From: Bacteroidota bacterium
Lineage (GTDB): Bacteria; Bacteroidota; Bacteroidia; Bacteroidales; JAAUTT01
Length of the DNA stretch: 64,000 bases
Direction: 5' to 3'
NCBI GenBank assembly: GCA_021779665.1
Contig: JAJYAG010000005.1
Span: 1-64,000, forward strand
A program made the position numbers and the translations under genes. The notes under the pieces were generated by a model. It searched no databases and had not been told where the DNA came from. It saw nothing but the letters and a program-made list of their open reading frames with translations. Shown here in pieces: positions 19,641 through 28,750 of the stretch (position 1 is the first letter of the stretch; every line of letters begins with the position of its first letter).

Positions 19641-21266
19641 TCAAAATCCAATTTCCACTATGCTATTTGCCCGGACTTTCAATTTATTATCTTCGTCAGG
19701 AAAATCCATTAACTCCAAAACATCTGCCGGATGTGCCAATGCAGGAAACCATGGCTCTGGTAACCCTTTTACTAACCTATTGATATGTTCTACCAACTGA
19801 TCATTTGTAGACTTTGCAAGCGTCAATCCGGCTGGCTTACCATTGCATAATATCTTAATTCGGATAGTATCATTTAAATAACTGTTACTATTGAATGTGG
19901 ATTTTTTTTGCAAAGAATCAAGGAGCACAGACCTGACATAAGCAAGACTAACACTTTGTGATTTAAACCTTTTAATATCATAAACTGCAGAATCGGTGAT
20001 ATTGCCCGCAAAATTGGGAGACCAATAATCAGGGTGATGTTTTATTTTTTGCCTTCTGTTTTCCGCCAATTTATGGTTGGGCGATTTTCCCTTTTCATCG
20101 CAAATAGCCCATGATATTAATGGTTCAAGGCTTTTATCGGGGTACTGCTTCATTGCAAGAAATCCGGCATAAACCTCCATCTTCCTGGTAATATTTTTGA
20201 AATAATTATTCCAGGTTACCGGAACTTTTGCAATTCCCGATGGGAAATTATCGGTTGATAAAGTTGAAAGTAAATAATTATCACCATCGATAAATTTATT
20301 AGGCAGGAAAATCTCACCAACCCGAGTTTCTCCTCTTTTTTCGTCATAAACTCCCTTAGATTCCAGTTCCTTTATATAAGGGAAAAATTTAATGATCCAG
20401 CCCGATATGTAAAATGCATTGTATTCACTGGCATTCTTGTAAATATTTTGCCAGAACTCCTTATTTTGTTTCCCCTCCGAAGCATTAACGAACTCGACAA
20501 TGATGGGCCTTAAATTCTCTGACCATTGTGAAAGTCCAATTTTGTCAAGCATATCCAGCTTTTTCAGCATAAGCTGCCAGTCATCCTTATTTCCTGTAAT
20601 ACTTATCGAGGGAATTCCGCAACCTGTGTCGCCAATATATTCAAATGCTTTCTTATAGCTTTCCAGCAGTGTAATCTGATAAGCGGTTCTATCAATTGAA
20701 GAAGTAGTTGAATACTCTGACACAAAAAAAGAATAAAAATCTTCATTGGTATATTTCCTTGTTTCATTTGCAAATGATGCAATCAGGTTTTTCCAATGTT
20801 TGGCAGAATATTCCAGACTATCGTTTCTGATAGCGATTTTATCGGGTTTATTCTCAATAAATATTATGTTTTTGAGAGAATCGTAATGCTCATTTATATG
20901 GATAGAAACACCCTGGCAAATGGCTAACCAAATAATATCGGGGCTTAGAACCAATGGGCGGTGATTATCGTAGCACTCCTGAATTGTTTGAACAAGTCCA
21001 TTGTTAGGACAGCTAACCAATCCTAAATTGGAATGTTCTCCGGGAAAAAACAGAATTTCTTTCCCAATTTTATCTTCAAATACGAGTTTTGCAGAATCAG
21101 TATTGAGCAATGAATTTGCAATCTCCACGTCGTTTACTTTAAAAGAAACTCCTGTAGGTTTCTCGAAATCGGTTATCACTTTTATTGAATTTGACGTATC
21201 TGGTTGTTTTTGTTTACAAGAAGTTACAAATATCAAGGTCGTTAAAATTAAAATCTGGCGTATCAT
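19641..21266 (-). CDS. DUF4419 domain lipoprotein
   Basis: A 541-residue lipoprotein (signal ending FVTSC, cysteine at residue 17). The body matches the DUF4419 pattern: the opening VLSPDIIWLAICQGVSIHIN, then FSTTSSIDRTAY-like and TLLESYKKAFEYI segments, the GCGIPSISITGNKDDW motif, and ISGWIIKFFPY. DUF4419 proteins are widespread in bacteria and fungi with no known activity. The N-terminal 50 residues after the lipobox are probably a linker. It is an AT-rich accessory gene. Confidence 0.75.
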   Translation of the reverse strand: MIRQILILTTLIFVTSCKQKQPDTSNSIKVITDFEKPTGVSFKVNDVEIANSLLNTDSAKLVFEDKIGKEILFFPGEHSNLGLVSCPNNGLVQTIQECYDNHRPLVLSPDIIWLAICQGVSIHINEHYDSLKNIIFIENKPDKIAIRNDSLEYSAKHWKNLIASFANETRKYTNEDFYSFFVSEYSTTSSIDRTAYQITLLESYKKAFEYIGDTGCGIPSISITGNKDDWQLMLKKLDMLDKIGLSQWSENLRPIIVEFVNASEGKQNKEFWQNIYKNASEYNAFYISGWIIKFFPYIKELESKGVYDEKRGETRVGEIFLPNKFIDGDNYLLSTLSTDNFPSGIAKVPVTWNNYFKNITRKMEVYAGFLAMKQYPDKSLEPLISWAICDEKGKSPNHKLAENRRQKIKHHPDYWSPNFAGNITDSAVYDIKRFKSQSVSLAYVRSVLLDSLQKKSTFNSNSYLNDTIRIKILCNGKPAGLTLAKSTNDQLVEHINRLVKGLPEPWFPALAHPADVLELMDFPDEDNKLKVRANSIVEIGF

Positions 21267-21277
21267 ATTGCGCTTAT

Positions 21278-21733
21278 TTATAACCTTTTCTTTACAATTA
21301 ATGAATACTTCACCTGGATCAATCCATAACCCAGAATAAGTAAGATAGAAATTAATCTTCCAATGTCATCCTGCAAGTCACTCAAGGGATCTATCAATAG
21401 CGAAATGACCATAAAAACTGAAATAATCACTCCAAGGGTAAAATTTGCATATAATAAGGTTTTTAAATTTATCTTCTGAAGTCCTATTTTAGCTTTAATC
21501 TCTTCGGATTTAATCACTTCAAACTGATGATCAGATTTTAAAACCAAGTCTTTGGTTCGGTTTAAGAAATTCGCATTGATAAAAATACAAAGGATGATAA
21601 ACAGCGCGATAAAATAATCCTCTAACAATGACAATTCCGATTTTCCGGTAAAAAAAAACCAAATAATTAATAAAATGTATATCGATGCAATACCAAGCAT
21701 TACATAGGAATAAATTCTATAAAACTTTATCAT
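21278..21733 (-). CDS. Four-helix membrane protein, function unknown
   Basis: A 151-residue protein with four hydrophobic helices (about residues 8-29, 40-58, 95-116 and 124-143) and a charged loop between helices two and three. It lies 11 bases upstream of the DUF4419 gene on the same strand, so the two are probably cotranscribed. No family recognised. Confidence 0.55.
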   Translation of the reverse strand: MIKFYRIYSYVMLGIASIYILLIIWFFFTGKSELSLLEDYFIALFIILCIFINANFLNRTKDLVLKSDHQFEVIKSEEIKAKIGLQKINLKTLLYANFTLGVIISVFMVISLLIDPLSDLQDDIGRLISILLILGYGLIQVKYSLIVKKRL

Positions 21734-21817
21734 TCGATTTATTTAAATTGGTTTTCCTGATTTGCAACCCATTTTTAACCGATAAGGTTATTCCGGATTG
21801 GGTCGACCACATGAATC

Positions 21818-22276
21818 CTATGAAATACTAACAACATCCATATCATTAAAATGAATAGTTATTCTCCCTAGGGCATGTTTTTCGCTAGTAAATGACAAAG
21901 TCCAATTTTTATTGGGAATCCTTGGTATTGAAATGGCAAACAAGGTGAATTCCTTTTTAAAATCCTGGATTATCATTTTTCGTTTCCTTTTTTGCAAAAG
22001 TTCTTCAATTTTGGGAACAGACTTCTCAATTATATCCTGATATCCCTTCTCAATTTTTTCAAAAAACAACTTCTGCTTTGGATCATAACCATCTTTATCT
22101 GAAAACAGAAAGATATCAATTTCCGTATTTGTCGGCTTAAAAATAAAATGTCCATGATAATGATTGAATTCAGAATTTTCATCTTTATTATACCATATTT
22201 TTCCGAAGGTATCATCATGCAATGATTTTCTTATCAGCCAAGGTTTATTACGAAAAATAAAATCTATAATATTCAT
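21818..22276 (-). CDS. Hypothetical cytoplasmic protein, 152 residues
   Basis: There is no signal peptide or membrane helix. The sequence opens MNIIDFIFRNKPWLIRKSLHDD and has a central GYDPKQKLFFEKIEKGYQDI helix and an amphipathic C-terminus. Its size and free-standing cytoplasmic nature recall immunity-type or DUF2262-like proteins, but I cannot assign it. The second copy of the dispersed repeat lies directly upstream of its start. Confidence 0.5.
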   Translation of the reverse strand: MNIIDFIFRNKPWLIRKSLHDDTFGKIWYNKDENSEFNHYHGHFIFKPTNTEIDIFLFSDKDGYDPKQKLFFEKIEKGYQDIIEKSVPKIEELLQKRKRKMIIQDFKKEFTLFAISIPRIPNKNWTLSFTSEKHALGRITIHFNDMDVVSIS

Positions 22277-22286
22277 ATAATACAGG

Positions 22287-22365
22287 TTTTTCCGGCGGTT
22301 AGCATTAGGAAATTAGTTGTGTGGTTTTCTGGTTGTAAATTTGCCTCAATTTACAAATTTTTGGA
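22287..22365. repeat. Dispersed intergenic repeat, copy 2
   Basis: It matches copy 1 closely from tccggcggttagcattagg to tttacaaatttttgg. Internally, ttgtaaat and atttacaa flank gcctca and form a short hairpin. It sits between the start of the 152-residue gene and the end of the next gene upstream. Confidence 0.75.
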
Positions 22366-22423
22366 TATGCAAATAAAAATATTGGAGTATTATTGATCAT
22401 TTGCATGTTAGTTACTGGTCTCC

Positions 22424-23407
22424 CTACGAAATCCATTCTCCTATTTTGGTAATTTTTAATACATCATTCTCTAAAAGCTCCAAACTATACTTTGATCCGT
22501 GTCCTGCCAAGGGCCCATAAATGCAACCCAAATCAAGAAAGCCCTTTTTGTCATTTACCAGAAGAACCTTCCAACAATTTTTCCTGTTTTCAAAACCACC
22601 TATTATATTAATTAACTCTGGTTCATTTTCGAAATCTAAATTCGATAATGATTCATATGATCCTTTAAGATTTATTATTTGAGTAAGGCTTTTATTTAAA
22701 TTGGATGCATCATTGCTGTAGAATTGCAATTCCTTGTTTAACACTCTCTCCTGTTCCCATTTTCTCAGTTGAGAGAAATGATAATTTAATTTAAGTGAAT
22801 CGAAAAAACTGCTTTTCATTTTTCCCAAAGCCCACATGGTCCTAAAGCAATTCAACTGCCAATCTATATAATCTTCAACTATAGGATGTGTTCCACTAAT
22901 AACTGATTTGAAAAACCTTGAGAACCCAGAAGGGTATATAGCTTTTAATGAATCGGAGGTACGCTGGCAAAACTGATATCCTTTTATTAACAGCTTTTCC
23001 GAAGAATCGGGCTTTTGCTTTAGAACACTTGCAATCAACTTATCATCCAGTATTATTATATTCCCATAATTATCTTTTCTTTTTAATTCCAATTTTTCAA
23101 TTTCCTGAGTAAGAAATTGAGCAGTTTTCTCTTTTAAAAATCTAGTCTCAAAATTTTGAGCCATGTCATTAAAAAATACCTCCATCCTTGAGTATCGTCT
23201 ATAATCCGATACATGATTAAGTAGTGTAGTTGCTGTTAAGGTGTCAATCAAATAGATAGAAAATCCTCCGGATAACCTCAATGCAGAATCTATTCCATAT
23301 TTATCCGCTATATGAATTAAGTCTTTCGTATTCACGATTTTTAAATCCTGTGCCTGAATTTTAGCTATCAATATAGCTATACATATAAAAAATTGTAACC
23401 GTTTCAT
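22424..23407 (-). CDS. Secreted hypothetical protein, 327 residues
   Basis: It has an N-terminal signal peptide (MKRLQFFICIAILIAKIQAQ). The mature part begins DLKIVNTKDLIHIADKYGID and is mostly helical, with charged segments near QKPDSSEKLLIKGYQFCQ. I recognise no domain. It is the first of two closely spaced genes read with 23441-23851 upstream (33-base gap). Export suggests a periplasmic role. Confidence 0.5.
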   Translation of the reverse strand: MKRLQFFICIAILIAKIQAQDLKIVNTKDLIHIADKYGIDSALRLSGGFSIYLIDTLTATTLLNHVSDYRRYSRMEVFFNDMAQNFETRFLKEKTAQFLTQEIEKLELKRKDNYGNIIILDDKLIASVLKQKPDSSEKLLIKGYQFCQRTSDSLKAIYPSGFSRFFKSVISGTHPIVEDYIDWQLNCFRTMWALGKMKSSFFDSLKLNYHFSQLRKWEQERVLNKELQFYSNDASNLNKSLTQIINLKGSYESLSNLDFENEPELINIIGGFENRKNCWKVLLVNDKKGFLDLGCIYGPLAGHGSKYSLELLENDVLKITKIGEWIS

Positions 23408-23440
23408 CTTACTAGTTACTGTATCTATATCTTCATTGGA

Positions 23441-23851
23441 CTATAAATATTTATATATCGTATGTTTTAAATCTTTATAATTTCTAAACATATTTTGGCT
23501 AATATCAAATTCTATATTGTTTTTACATTTAATATTAAGATATTCATAACCTTTATAACCTCTATTATTCGTTGTAATCCTAAAACGAGTAGTAATTATA
23601 TCATTTTTTATATCAATTTTTCTTTCGGATTTTTTATTTCGATTAAGATATATTATTGAATCTTCAATTTCAATTTTTGTAAATGCCTCACCATATAAAT
23701 TTATTAATCCAATAATTATAACTACTGAAAACAATACACTAATAACATAAACTTTTAAATAAACTGTTAGTGCGATTAGTAATCCCATAATAACAGGATA
23801 AATTATCATTTGAATTAAATATTCAACCCTTAACTTTCCCTTTATCTTCAT
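23441..23851 (-). CDS. Small membrane protein with PH-like tail
   Basis: A 136-residue protein with two adjacent transmembrane helices (about residues 12-52) followed by a beta-rich soluble part (KIEIEDSIIYLNRNKKSERK). This layout is seen in bacterial PH-domain-type membrane proteins. It is very AT-rich and probably cotranscribed with the 327-residue secreted protein gene. No family recognised with confidence. Confidence 0.5.
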   Translation of the reverse strand: MKIKGKLRVEYLIQMIIYPVIMGLLIALTVYLKVYVISVLFSVVIIIGLINLYGEAFTKIEIEDSIIYLNRNKKSERKIDIKNDIITTRFRITTNNRGYKGYEYLNIKCKNNIEFDISQNMFRNYKDLKHTIYKYL

Positions 23852-23952
23852 TATTTTTTAATTGTATATTATCAAATTATTGTTTCTTATTGACAACCAA
23901 GGTATATCAGTATCAGTCCAAATTCCTGTTTGATAGTTCCATCCAGCTGAAT

Positions 23953-25896
23953 TTATTCCTCTTTAAATTTTCTCACAACCTTATCAAAGTCAAGGAAAAG
24001 AACCTTACCGGCAAATCGTATGGTTATTGTTTTTGCCTTTCTGTTTGATTGAATATAAGGTGAATCGAACCGAGGATAAATTGTGTCTTGAATTTTTCCA
24101 TCAATTTTAAAACCGGAGCCATATCTAAGCTCATATTGACGGTTGTTTGAGGCGTAATGGAGTTCAAGACTTTTCTCATCAAATTCTATTTTGTTGTTTT
24201 TAATACGGGTGATAAAGTTTTCAAAAGTTCCGTCCTGCTCTTTTGAACTTGCTTCGGTTATCCAATAGACTCTTTTCCCTTTTTGAATGACATCATCCTC
24301 CGTGCCTTCACGAAACGAAAAGCTATGAGTACCGATAAATACACAATAGGTTTCGTCCTTCATCCCAAACAGGTAGTTGTCAACTAATAAAGTGGTGTCA
24401 AATTTATCCTTTGGAAAGTATGCATGGGTATAATCCAATAAATCTCTTTCCATCATTCCTTTCTTATCAGGGATATTATAGATAGAAAGATTAATATTTT
24501 TTTCCTGCACCGAATGAGGCAGATGTCCATATCCCACCCAGTAGTTGGGCGACTGTAACTTAACATCTTTTTCAACGGCAGGATGATTATGGAAGATGGC
24601 AAAGTGATTCTTTATATTCATGCCAAAAACATGATGCTGATCGGCAAAGTTACCCACCTGGTAATTCTGGACGGTGTATATCGAATAGTCCTTTGTTTTA
24701 TAGGTATAGGTATTCCCTTTTTGTATTGCCGTTCCAGTATACTGGGGATTCAACAACTTTACAACGAGTGGTTCCAAATGTAAAAGTCGTAGAACTGAAA
24801 AATCAAGCATTTTGAAATCGGCCAGAAAATCATTTGAAAACATATTGTTTTTACGGATATGCGACAATGAATTTCGCACCACATCAGGATTTACAAAAGC
24901 TTCCATTCCCCATTGCATCATAAGGCTGCGTGTATCTTTTCCGGAAAAGCCTTCTGCTTTTAACTCCGAAATATCAAGGCCATTGCATTGCTTAATGACG
25001 ACGTGTGAACTATCAAGTGCAATTGCTTTAAGTACCGGAGGCAATTCATAGTTTGTTGACACAATTAAACCAAACATCATACCTGCCGCGATTTTTTCCC
25101 CATTGCCCCAATAATATTGAGTTAGCCCGCCAAGGGTTGCGTCCGGACCACCTTTCCTGTTATATTCATAGGCGCGTCCACTGGTCGAAATAAACATATT
25201 CTGACAACTTTGTGCGGCCACATCATAAAACAAGAGATCCAAAATCATTTTGCTTTTCGTGACAATCTCCTCATCATTTGCAAAATCTATCAGGTTGATT
25301 AAAGCGCCAATATCTTCCTTGTAATACACATTTGAATAAAATTCAGTAAAACCATAATCCCAGCGCATTTTCAACCAATCGAGAATGCGGACACGGGCTT
25401 TTTCCATGTGCTCATGACCTGTTAATCCACTATTCGGGAAAACGGTATCAGGGAATTTTTTCCCAATCAGATATTCAGCCGAGGCAAATAAAATCTGGTG
25501 ATTTTCACTCCAATAGCACATGGAGTTTTCACCAGGTTCGTCGAGCCAATAACGAAAGTTTACTAATACCTCTTTTATTTTCTGGTCATAAGCGGCAGGT
25601 ATTTGATTCTTAAATTCATAAAGGATTCGGATAAGATTCACCAACCTGAAATCGGAACAGTCATATTCCCCTTTGATATACGCTAAGGTTCCATTCAGTT
25701 GTTCCCAATCAATGTTTGTTTCTCCATTCACCAACTCCCAATAAATTTGAGACTCATTATTTTTGATATCCTGCTCAGGTCGGACCGGATACGTTTTATA
25801 GTGCGAGATGCGGAAATAATCCATCCCAAACACTGCTAACAACACTATAGCAAGAGAGAGTAAAATCGTAAGTTTTGTCTTATGCTTAAGTTGCAT
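23953..25896 (-). CDS. Large membrane-anchored helical protein, possible alpha/alpha-toroid
   Basis: A 647-residue protein with an N-terminal signal anchor (about residues 8-26). The middle carries aromatic-rich conserved-looking segments such as CYWSENHQILFASAEYLIG, GFTEFYSNVYYKEDI and STSGRAYEYNRKGG. The C-terminal 200 residues look beta-rich. This layout (helical toroid then beta-sandwich) recalls polysaccharide lyases or heparinase-like proteins, but catalytic residues cannot be matched and related bacterial proteins are uncharacterised. The start codon lies inside the third copy of the dispersed repeat (M-Q-L read from repeat sequence atgcaa). Confidence 0.55.
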   Translation of the reverse strand: MQLKHKTKLTILLSLAIVLLAVFGMDYFRISHYKTYPVRPEQDIKNNESQIYWELVNGETNIDWEQLNGTLAYIKGEYDCSDFRLVNLIRILYEFKNQIPAAYDQKIKEVLVNFRYWLDEPGENSMCYWSENHQILFASAEYLIGKKFPDTVFPNSGLTGHEHMEKARVRILDWLKMRWDYGFTEFYSNVYYKEDIGALINLIDFANDEEIVTKSKMILDLLFYDVAAQSCQNMFISTSGRAYEYNRKGGPDATLGGLTQYYWGNGEKIAAGMMFGLIVSTNYELPPVLKAIALDSSHVVIKQCNGLDISELKAEGFSGKDTRSLMMQWGMEAFVNPDVVRNSLSHIRKNNMFSNDFLADFKMLDFSVLRLLHLEPLVVKLLNPQYTGTAIQKGNTYTYKTKDYSIYTVQNYQVGNFADQHHVFGMNIKNHFAIFHNHPAVEKDVKLQSPNYWVGYGHLPHSVQEKNINLSIYNIPDKKGMMERDLLDYTHAYFPKDKFDTTLLVDNYLFGMKDETYCVFIGTHSFSFREGTEDDVIQKGKRVYWITEASSKEQDGTFENFITRIKNNKIEFDEKSLELHYASNNRQYELRYGSGFKIDGKIQDTIYPRFDSPYIQSNRKAKTITIRFAGKVLFLDFDKVVRKFKEE

Positions 25897-25953
25897 TAGG
25901 AAATTAGTTGTATGGTTTTCTGGTTATAAATTTGTCTCAATTTACAAATTTTT
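25893..25953. repeat. Dispersed intergenic repeat, copy 3 (covers a start codon)
   Basis: It matches copies 1 and 2 from gcattaggaaattag to tttacaaattttt but lacks their ccggcggtta end. The boundary falls at gcat, which supplies the start codon of the 647-residue gene on the minus strand. Confidence 0.7.
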
Positions 25954-26044
25954 AAACATGGTAGTTAAAGAGCCCTGCTCTTATTGACTTCTTTTCTTCT
26001 TATACTTTCGCTTAATAAACCGGATTCATTCAAACAGGCAGCTC

Positions 26045-27472
26045 TTATTCTTCTTTTCTAACCGGATAATCTGGTATCATCTCCCCGATTGTTATAAAAA
26101 ATACTCCATCTGTTGTGGAATGTTTAAACACTTGTGCCATTGCTTCTACCGATTGATCTTTTAATAATGTAATATTGCTAACTAATGCTTTTGTTAACAC
26201 TTTCAAAGTATGCTTTTGCAGCTGATAATCATCATAGGTATACGCTTCCATATTTATCACAATCAGAGGCTTTTTGCCTAACTTCCCGGTCGGAATAACC
26301 TTATCTAATGAAGTATCAATAATCCTTATATTCTTTTCTCTTATTGAATCCCGTTCGGCTGATCTTAAGGTATCTTCAAGCTTAAGCCCGAACGAATCCC
26401 GCCTGGCTAAACTTGGTGTATCTGCAAACTTAAGCTCGAACTTTTGAATAATGGAGTCAAGATTTGGGCTGTATATCTGCTCGGCATTTTCATAAGTCTG
26501 ATTGATGCACAGGCGAAGAAATTTATCCTTACCACCCGTTTGAATCAAATGTTCTATAAATGCTCCTGCTATGGGATATAAGTACCTTTCGGGCATGGAA
26601 GGATTACGCCACATCTCCGGAATATTTACTGTTTCGCCATTTTGTAAAGCTTCCTTTGCAAATTGAATTTTATTACGACCCGTCATATCAAAATAAACTG
26701 CCATACCCTCATTTATCAACCTTGTTTTGGTTTGCATGTTATTAACATAGTGGGAAACCACATGCGTTAACTCATGACCAACCGTTTGATCATAATGAGT
26801 ATGGATAATACACATTTCGGAACTGGCAAATCCAATTTGAGAATTAAGTGTTTTCATAGCATCTTCACGAGATTCCCAAACAAAGAAATCAATCTTCCTG
26901 GGTATTTTTGCCTGAAAAAAATGTGATAAACTATCAAAGGCATGCTCTCTTCTTGTCATAAACTTTTCTAAGTCCGCAATTTTATCAATGGATTTTGGTT
27001 GAAAATGAAATATTATATGTTCCTTTTCAATAACCCTGAAATCATTGTATATATCATCAAAACCCAAAAGAGCAACAAATTGGGCTGCATAATTATTGAC
27101 ATTTTTGGTGGCGTTTAATGCCAGGCATTGTTTTAAGCAGTCTTTTGATTTTTCGTTATCACCCAGCCAAAAATAACAAACTCCCTGATAAGCCAAACTC
27201 CAGGCTTTAATCCAGCCATTACTTTTATCCCTGGTATTTGTTTCCTCAAGAAAAGGAAGAGCATCCTTGTACTGATGGGAATCTGCATAGGCCCGCCCTA
27301 ATATCAATTTAAGATTTAAATCATCGGGCGACTTTTTAATCAATGGAGGAGCCTGTTCTATGACTTTTGAGTACTCTCCCTGCTGATATAGTTTAATTAA
27401 TTCTTCATTATTTTGAGCGTAAATAACGACGGTTAGTAAAAGAGAACATGTTAAGGTTAAAATTCTTTTCAT
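26045..27472 (-). CDS. TPR protein with peptidase MA-like metalloprotease domain
   Basis: A 475-residue exported protein (signal MKRILTLTCSLLLTVVIYAQ). Residues 22-130 form TPR-like repeats (ILGRAYADSHQYKDALPFLE). The rest contains a gluzincin zinc site: HELTH at residues 233-237 and a downstream glutamate in LINEGMAVYFD, the peptidase MA family pattern. It is probably a periplasmic metallopeptidase or a pseudoenzyme of that family. The C-terminal 120 residues are unassigned. The 425-base gap upstream holds repeat copy 4. Confidence 0.78.
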   Translation of the reverse strand: MKRILTLTCSLLLTVVIYAQNNEELIKLYQQGEYSKVIEQAPPLIKKSPDDLNLKLILGRAYADSHQYKDALPFLEETNTRDKSNGWIKAWSLAYQGVCYFWLGDNEKSKDCLKQCLALNATKNVNNYAAQFVALLGFDDIYNDFRVIEKEHIIFHFQPKSIDKIADLEKFMTRREHAFDSLSHFFQAKIPRKIDFFVWESREDAMKTLNSQIGFASSEMCIIHTHYDQTVGHELTHVVSHYVNNMQTKTRLINEGMAVYFDMTGRNKIQFAKEALQNGETVNIPEMWRNPSMPERYLYPIAGAFIEHLIQTGGKDKFLRLCINQTYENAEQIYSPNLDSIIQKFELKFADTPSLARRDSFGLKLEDTLRSAERDSIREKNIRIIDTSLDKVIPTGKLGKKPLIVINMEAYTYDDYQLQKHTLKVLTKALVSNITLLKDQSVEAMAQVFKHSTTDGVFFITIGEMIPDYPVRKEE

Positions 27473-27897
27473 AGCTGTTTGTTAGTTTATAAAGTTGAAT
27501 TGGATTCTGAAGTTCATATTTTGCTATCTTATTCAATATCCCACTTTCCGGATTTCTTTGCAATATCAATCAGTACTTGTCCATGCGGTGTCAGGAGGCT
27601 CGTTACTTAAACAACAATATCCCAGCATCCCTAATAAGTGACAATCCATTATCCCTCTAACTAAATTATACCTGACTGCTTTTTCAAAGGATTGAGAAAT
27701 ACAAGTTTTCCGGTTGGTTTGCATTGGGATTATAGTTTGTGGTTTTCTGGTTCGTAAATTTGGTTCAATTTACAATTTTTTGGATATGGAGGTATAGAGT
27801 TTGAGTATATTTTTGAAGTTGCGTCATTTTAAGGAGCAATTCCAAGCGGATTTGCAAATTCAGCTTAGCTGGGGGGATTCTGATGTGCACAGGCAAT
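27473..27897. other. Gene-free stretch with repeat copy 4 and a REP-like palindrome
   Basis: No convincing open reading frame was found. It holds the fourth dispersed repeat (27705-27786) and the imperfect palindrome gcggatttgcaaattcagc (27846-27864). The remainder is AT-rich and unremarkable. Confidence 0.6.
27705..27786. repeat. Dispersed intergenic repeat, copy 4 (diverged)
   Basis: It shares ttccggttggtttgcattgg, gtggttttctggtt and caatttacaattttttgg with the other copies but is the most diverged. It lies about 235 bases upstream of the TPR-peptidase start, further away than the other copies lie from their genes. Confidence 0.6.
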
Positions 27898-28578
27898 TTA
27901 ACTTATCCAAATGTTAATATATTGAATAATTTTCCATTCATTATTTAGATATTCCAAAATAACTAAGTCACCACTTGCATATAATGAATAGTGATAACTC
28001 TCTGTGTAAAATACCGCATAGTTACCAGAAATCAATATGTCAGACAGCTTTATTATTCCGTAACAATTAACATTTTTCTTATAAAACCTATCCCAATCAT
28101 CAGAACCTTTAGGAATCTTACCGTTTGTGTATTTTAAATCATATCTGGTTCTGATATTGAGATGTTTATTTAATTTATTTTTCGTACTCAGAAGTTTATC
28201 CAAATCAAGTAACATATAACCAAAGACACTATCTTTAGCTAACAGCTCGCCAAAATTATCCCAAGGTACCTGGTAGAAATAACCAATTGGTTTTAATCCA
28301 AATTTATTGTTTAAAATTTTATATGTTTCATTGTTATAAATATTACCAGCCAAATAATCTCTTAAGTATTCAAGGTCAATATTGGAAGCTAGATTCATTT
28401 TTTTAATAAAGGAAACTACAATCAATCGGGATGCCTTCTTAGATACTGAATCATGGTCGCTTACCGAATGGTTAATAAAATCGGCGTAGATTCTGCTTTT
28501 TAATGAATCATTCTGAGAAAATAATTGATTAAGACAAAACAATAATCCAATGAGTAATATGTGATGCTGTCTTTTCAT
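27898..28578 (-). CDS. Secreted hypothetical protein, 226 residues
   Basis: The ATG at 28578 is preferred because it places the signal peptide (MKRQHHILLIGLLFCLNQLFSQ) at the N-terminus; an in-frame start 21 bases upstream exists. The mature protein has the segments YLRDYLAGNIYNNETYKIL and GNYAVFYTESYHYSLYASG. The last part, LVILEYLNNEWKIIQYINIW, resembles the end of small NTF2-like or lumazine-type folds, but this is weak. Unrecognised family; it sits between two repeat-rich gaps. Confidence 0.5.
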   Translation of the reverse strand: MKRQHHILLIGLLFCLNQLFSQNDSLKSRIYADFINHSVSDHDSVSKKASRLIVVSFIKKMNLASNIDLEYLRDYLAGNIYNNETYKILNNKFGLKPIGYFYQVPWDNFGELLAKDSVFGYMLLDLDKLLSTKNKLNKHLNIRTRYDLKYTNGKIPKGSDDWDRFYKKNVNCYGIIKLSDILISGNYAVFYTESYHYSLYASGDLVILEYLNNEWKIIQYINIWIS

Positions 28579-28600
28579 TCTATAGAGTTCTTGTTGCATG

Positions 28601-28740
28601 TTATGCCGGTTTGCAAATCCCGCATTGTCTAAAACGGATTTGCAAAATCCGCTTAGCGCTTCGATTTATATTTGATTGCTTATCGAAGAGATGAGCTTTG
28701 CATACTTTTGAAACCTTTTTTACTATATTGTTAGGCAACG
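28601..28740. repeat. Inter-gene site with REP-like palindromes and attC-like 3' element
   Basis: It holds ccggtttgcaaatcccg and cggatttgcaaaatccg, then cttagcgcttcgatttatat, which recurs at 29711. Next comes gagctttgcata and a tail ending tatattgttaggcaacg, which resembles 30970-31020. Read on the minus strand, the block follows the stop of the 28751 gene and begins GCCTAAC, the classic left core of an integron recombination site. Confidence 0.6.
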
Positions 28741-28750
28741 TTATTCTTAT

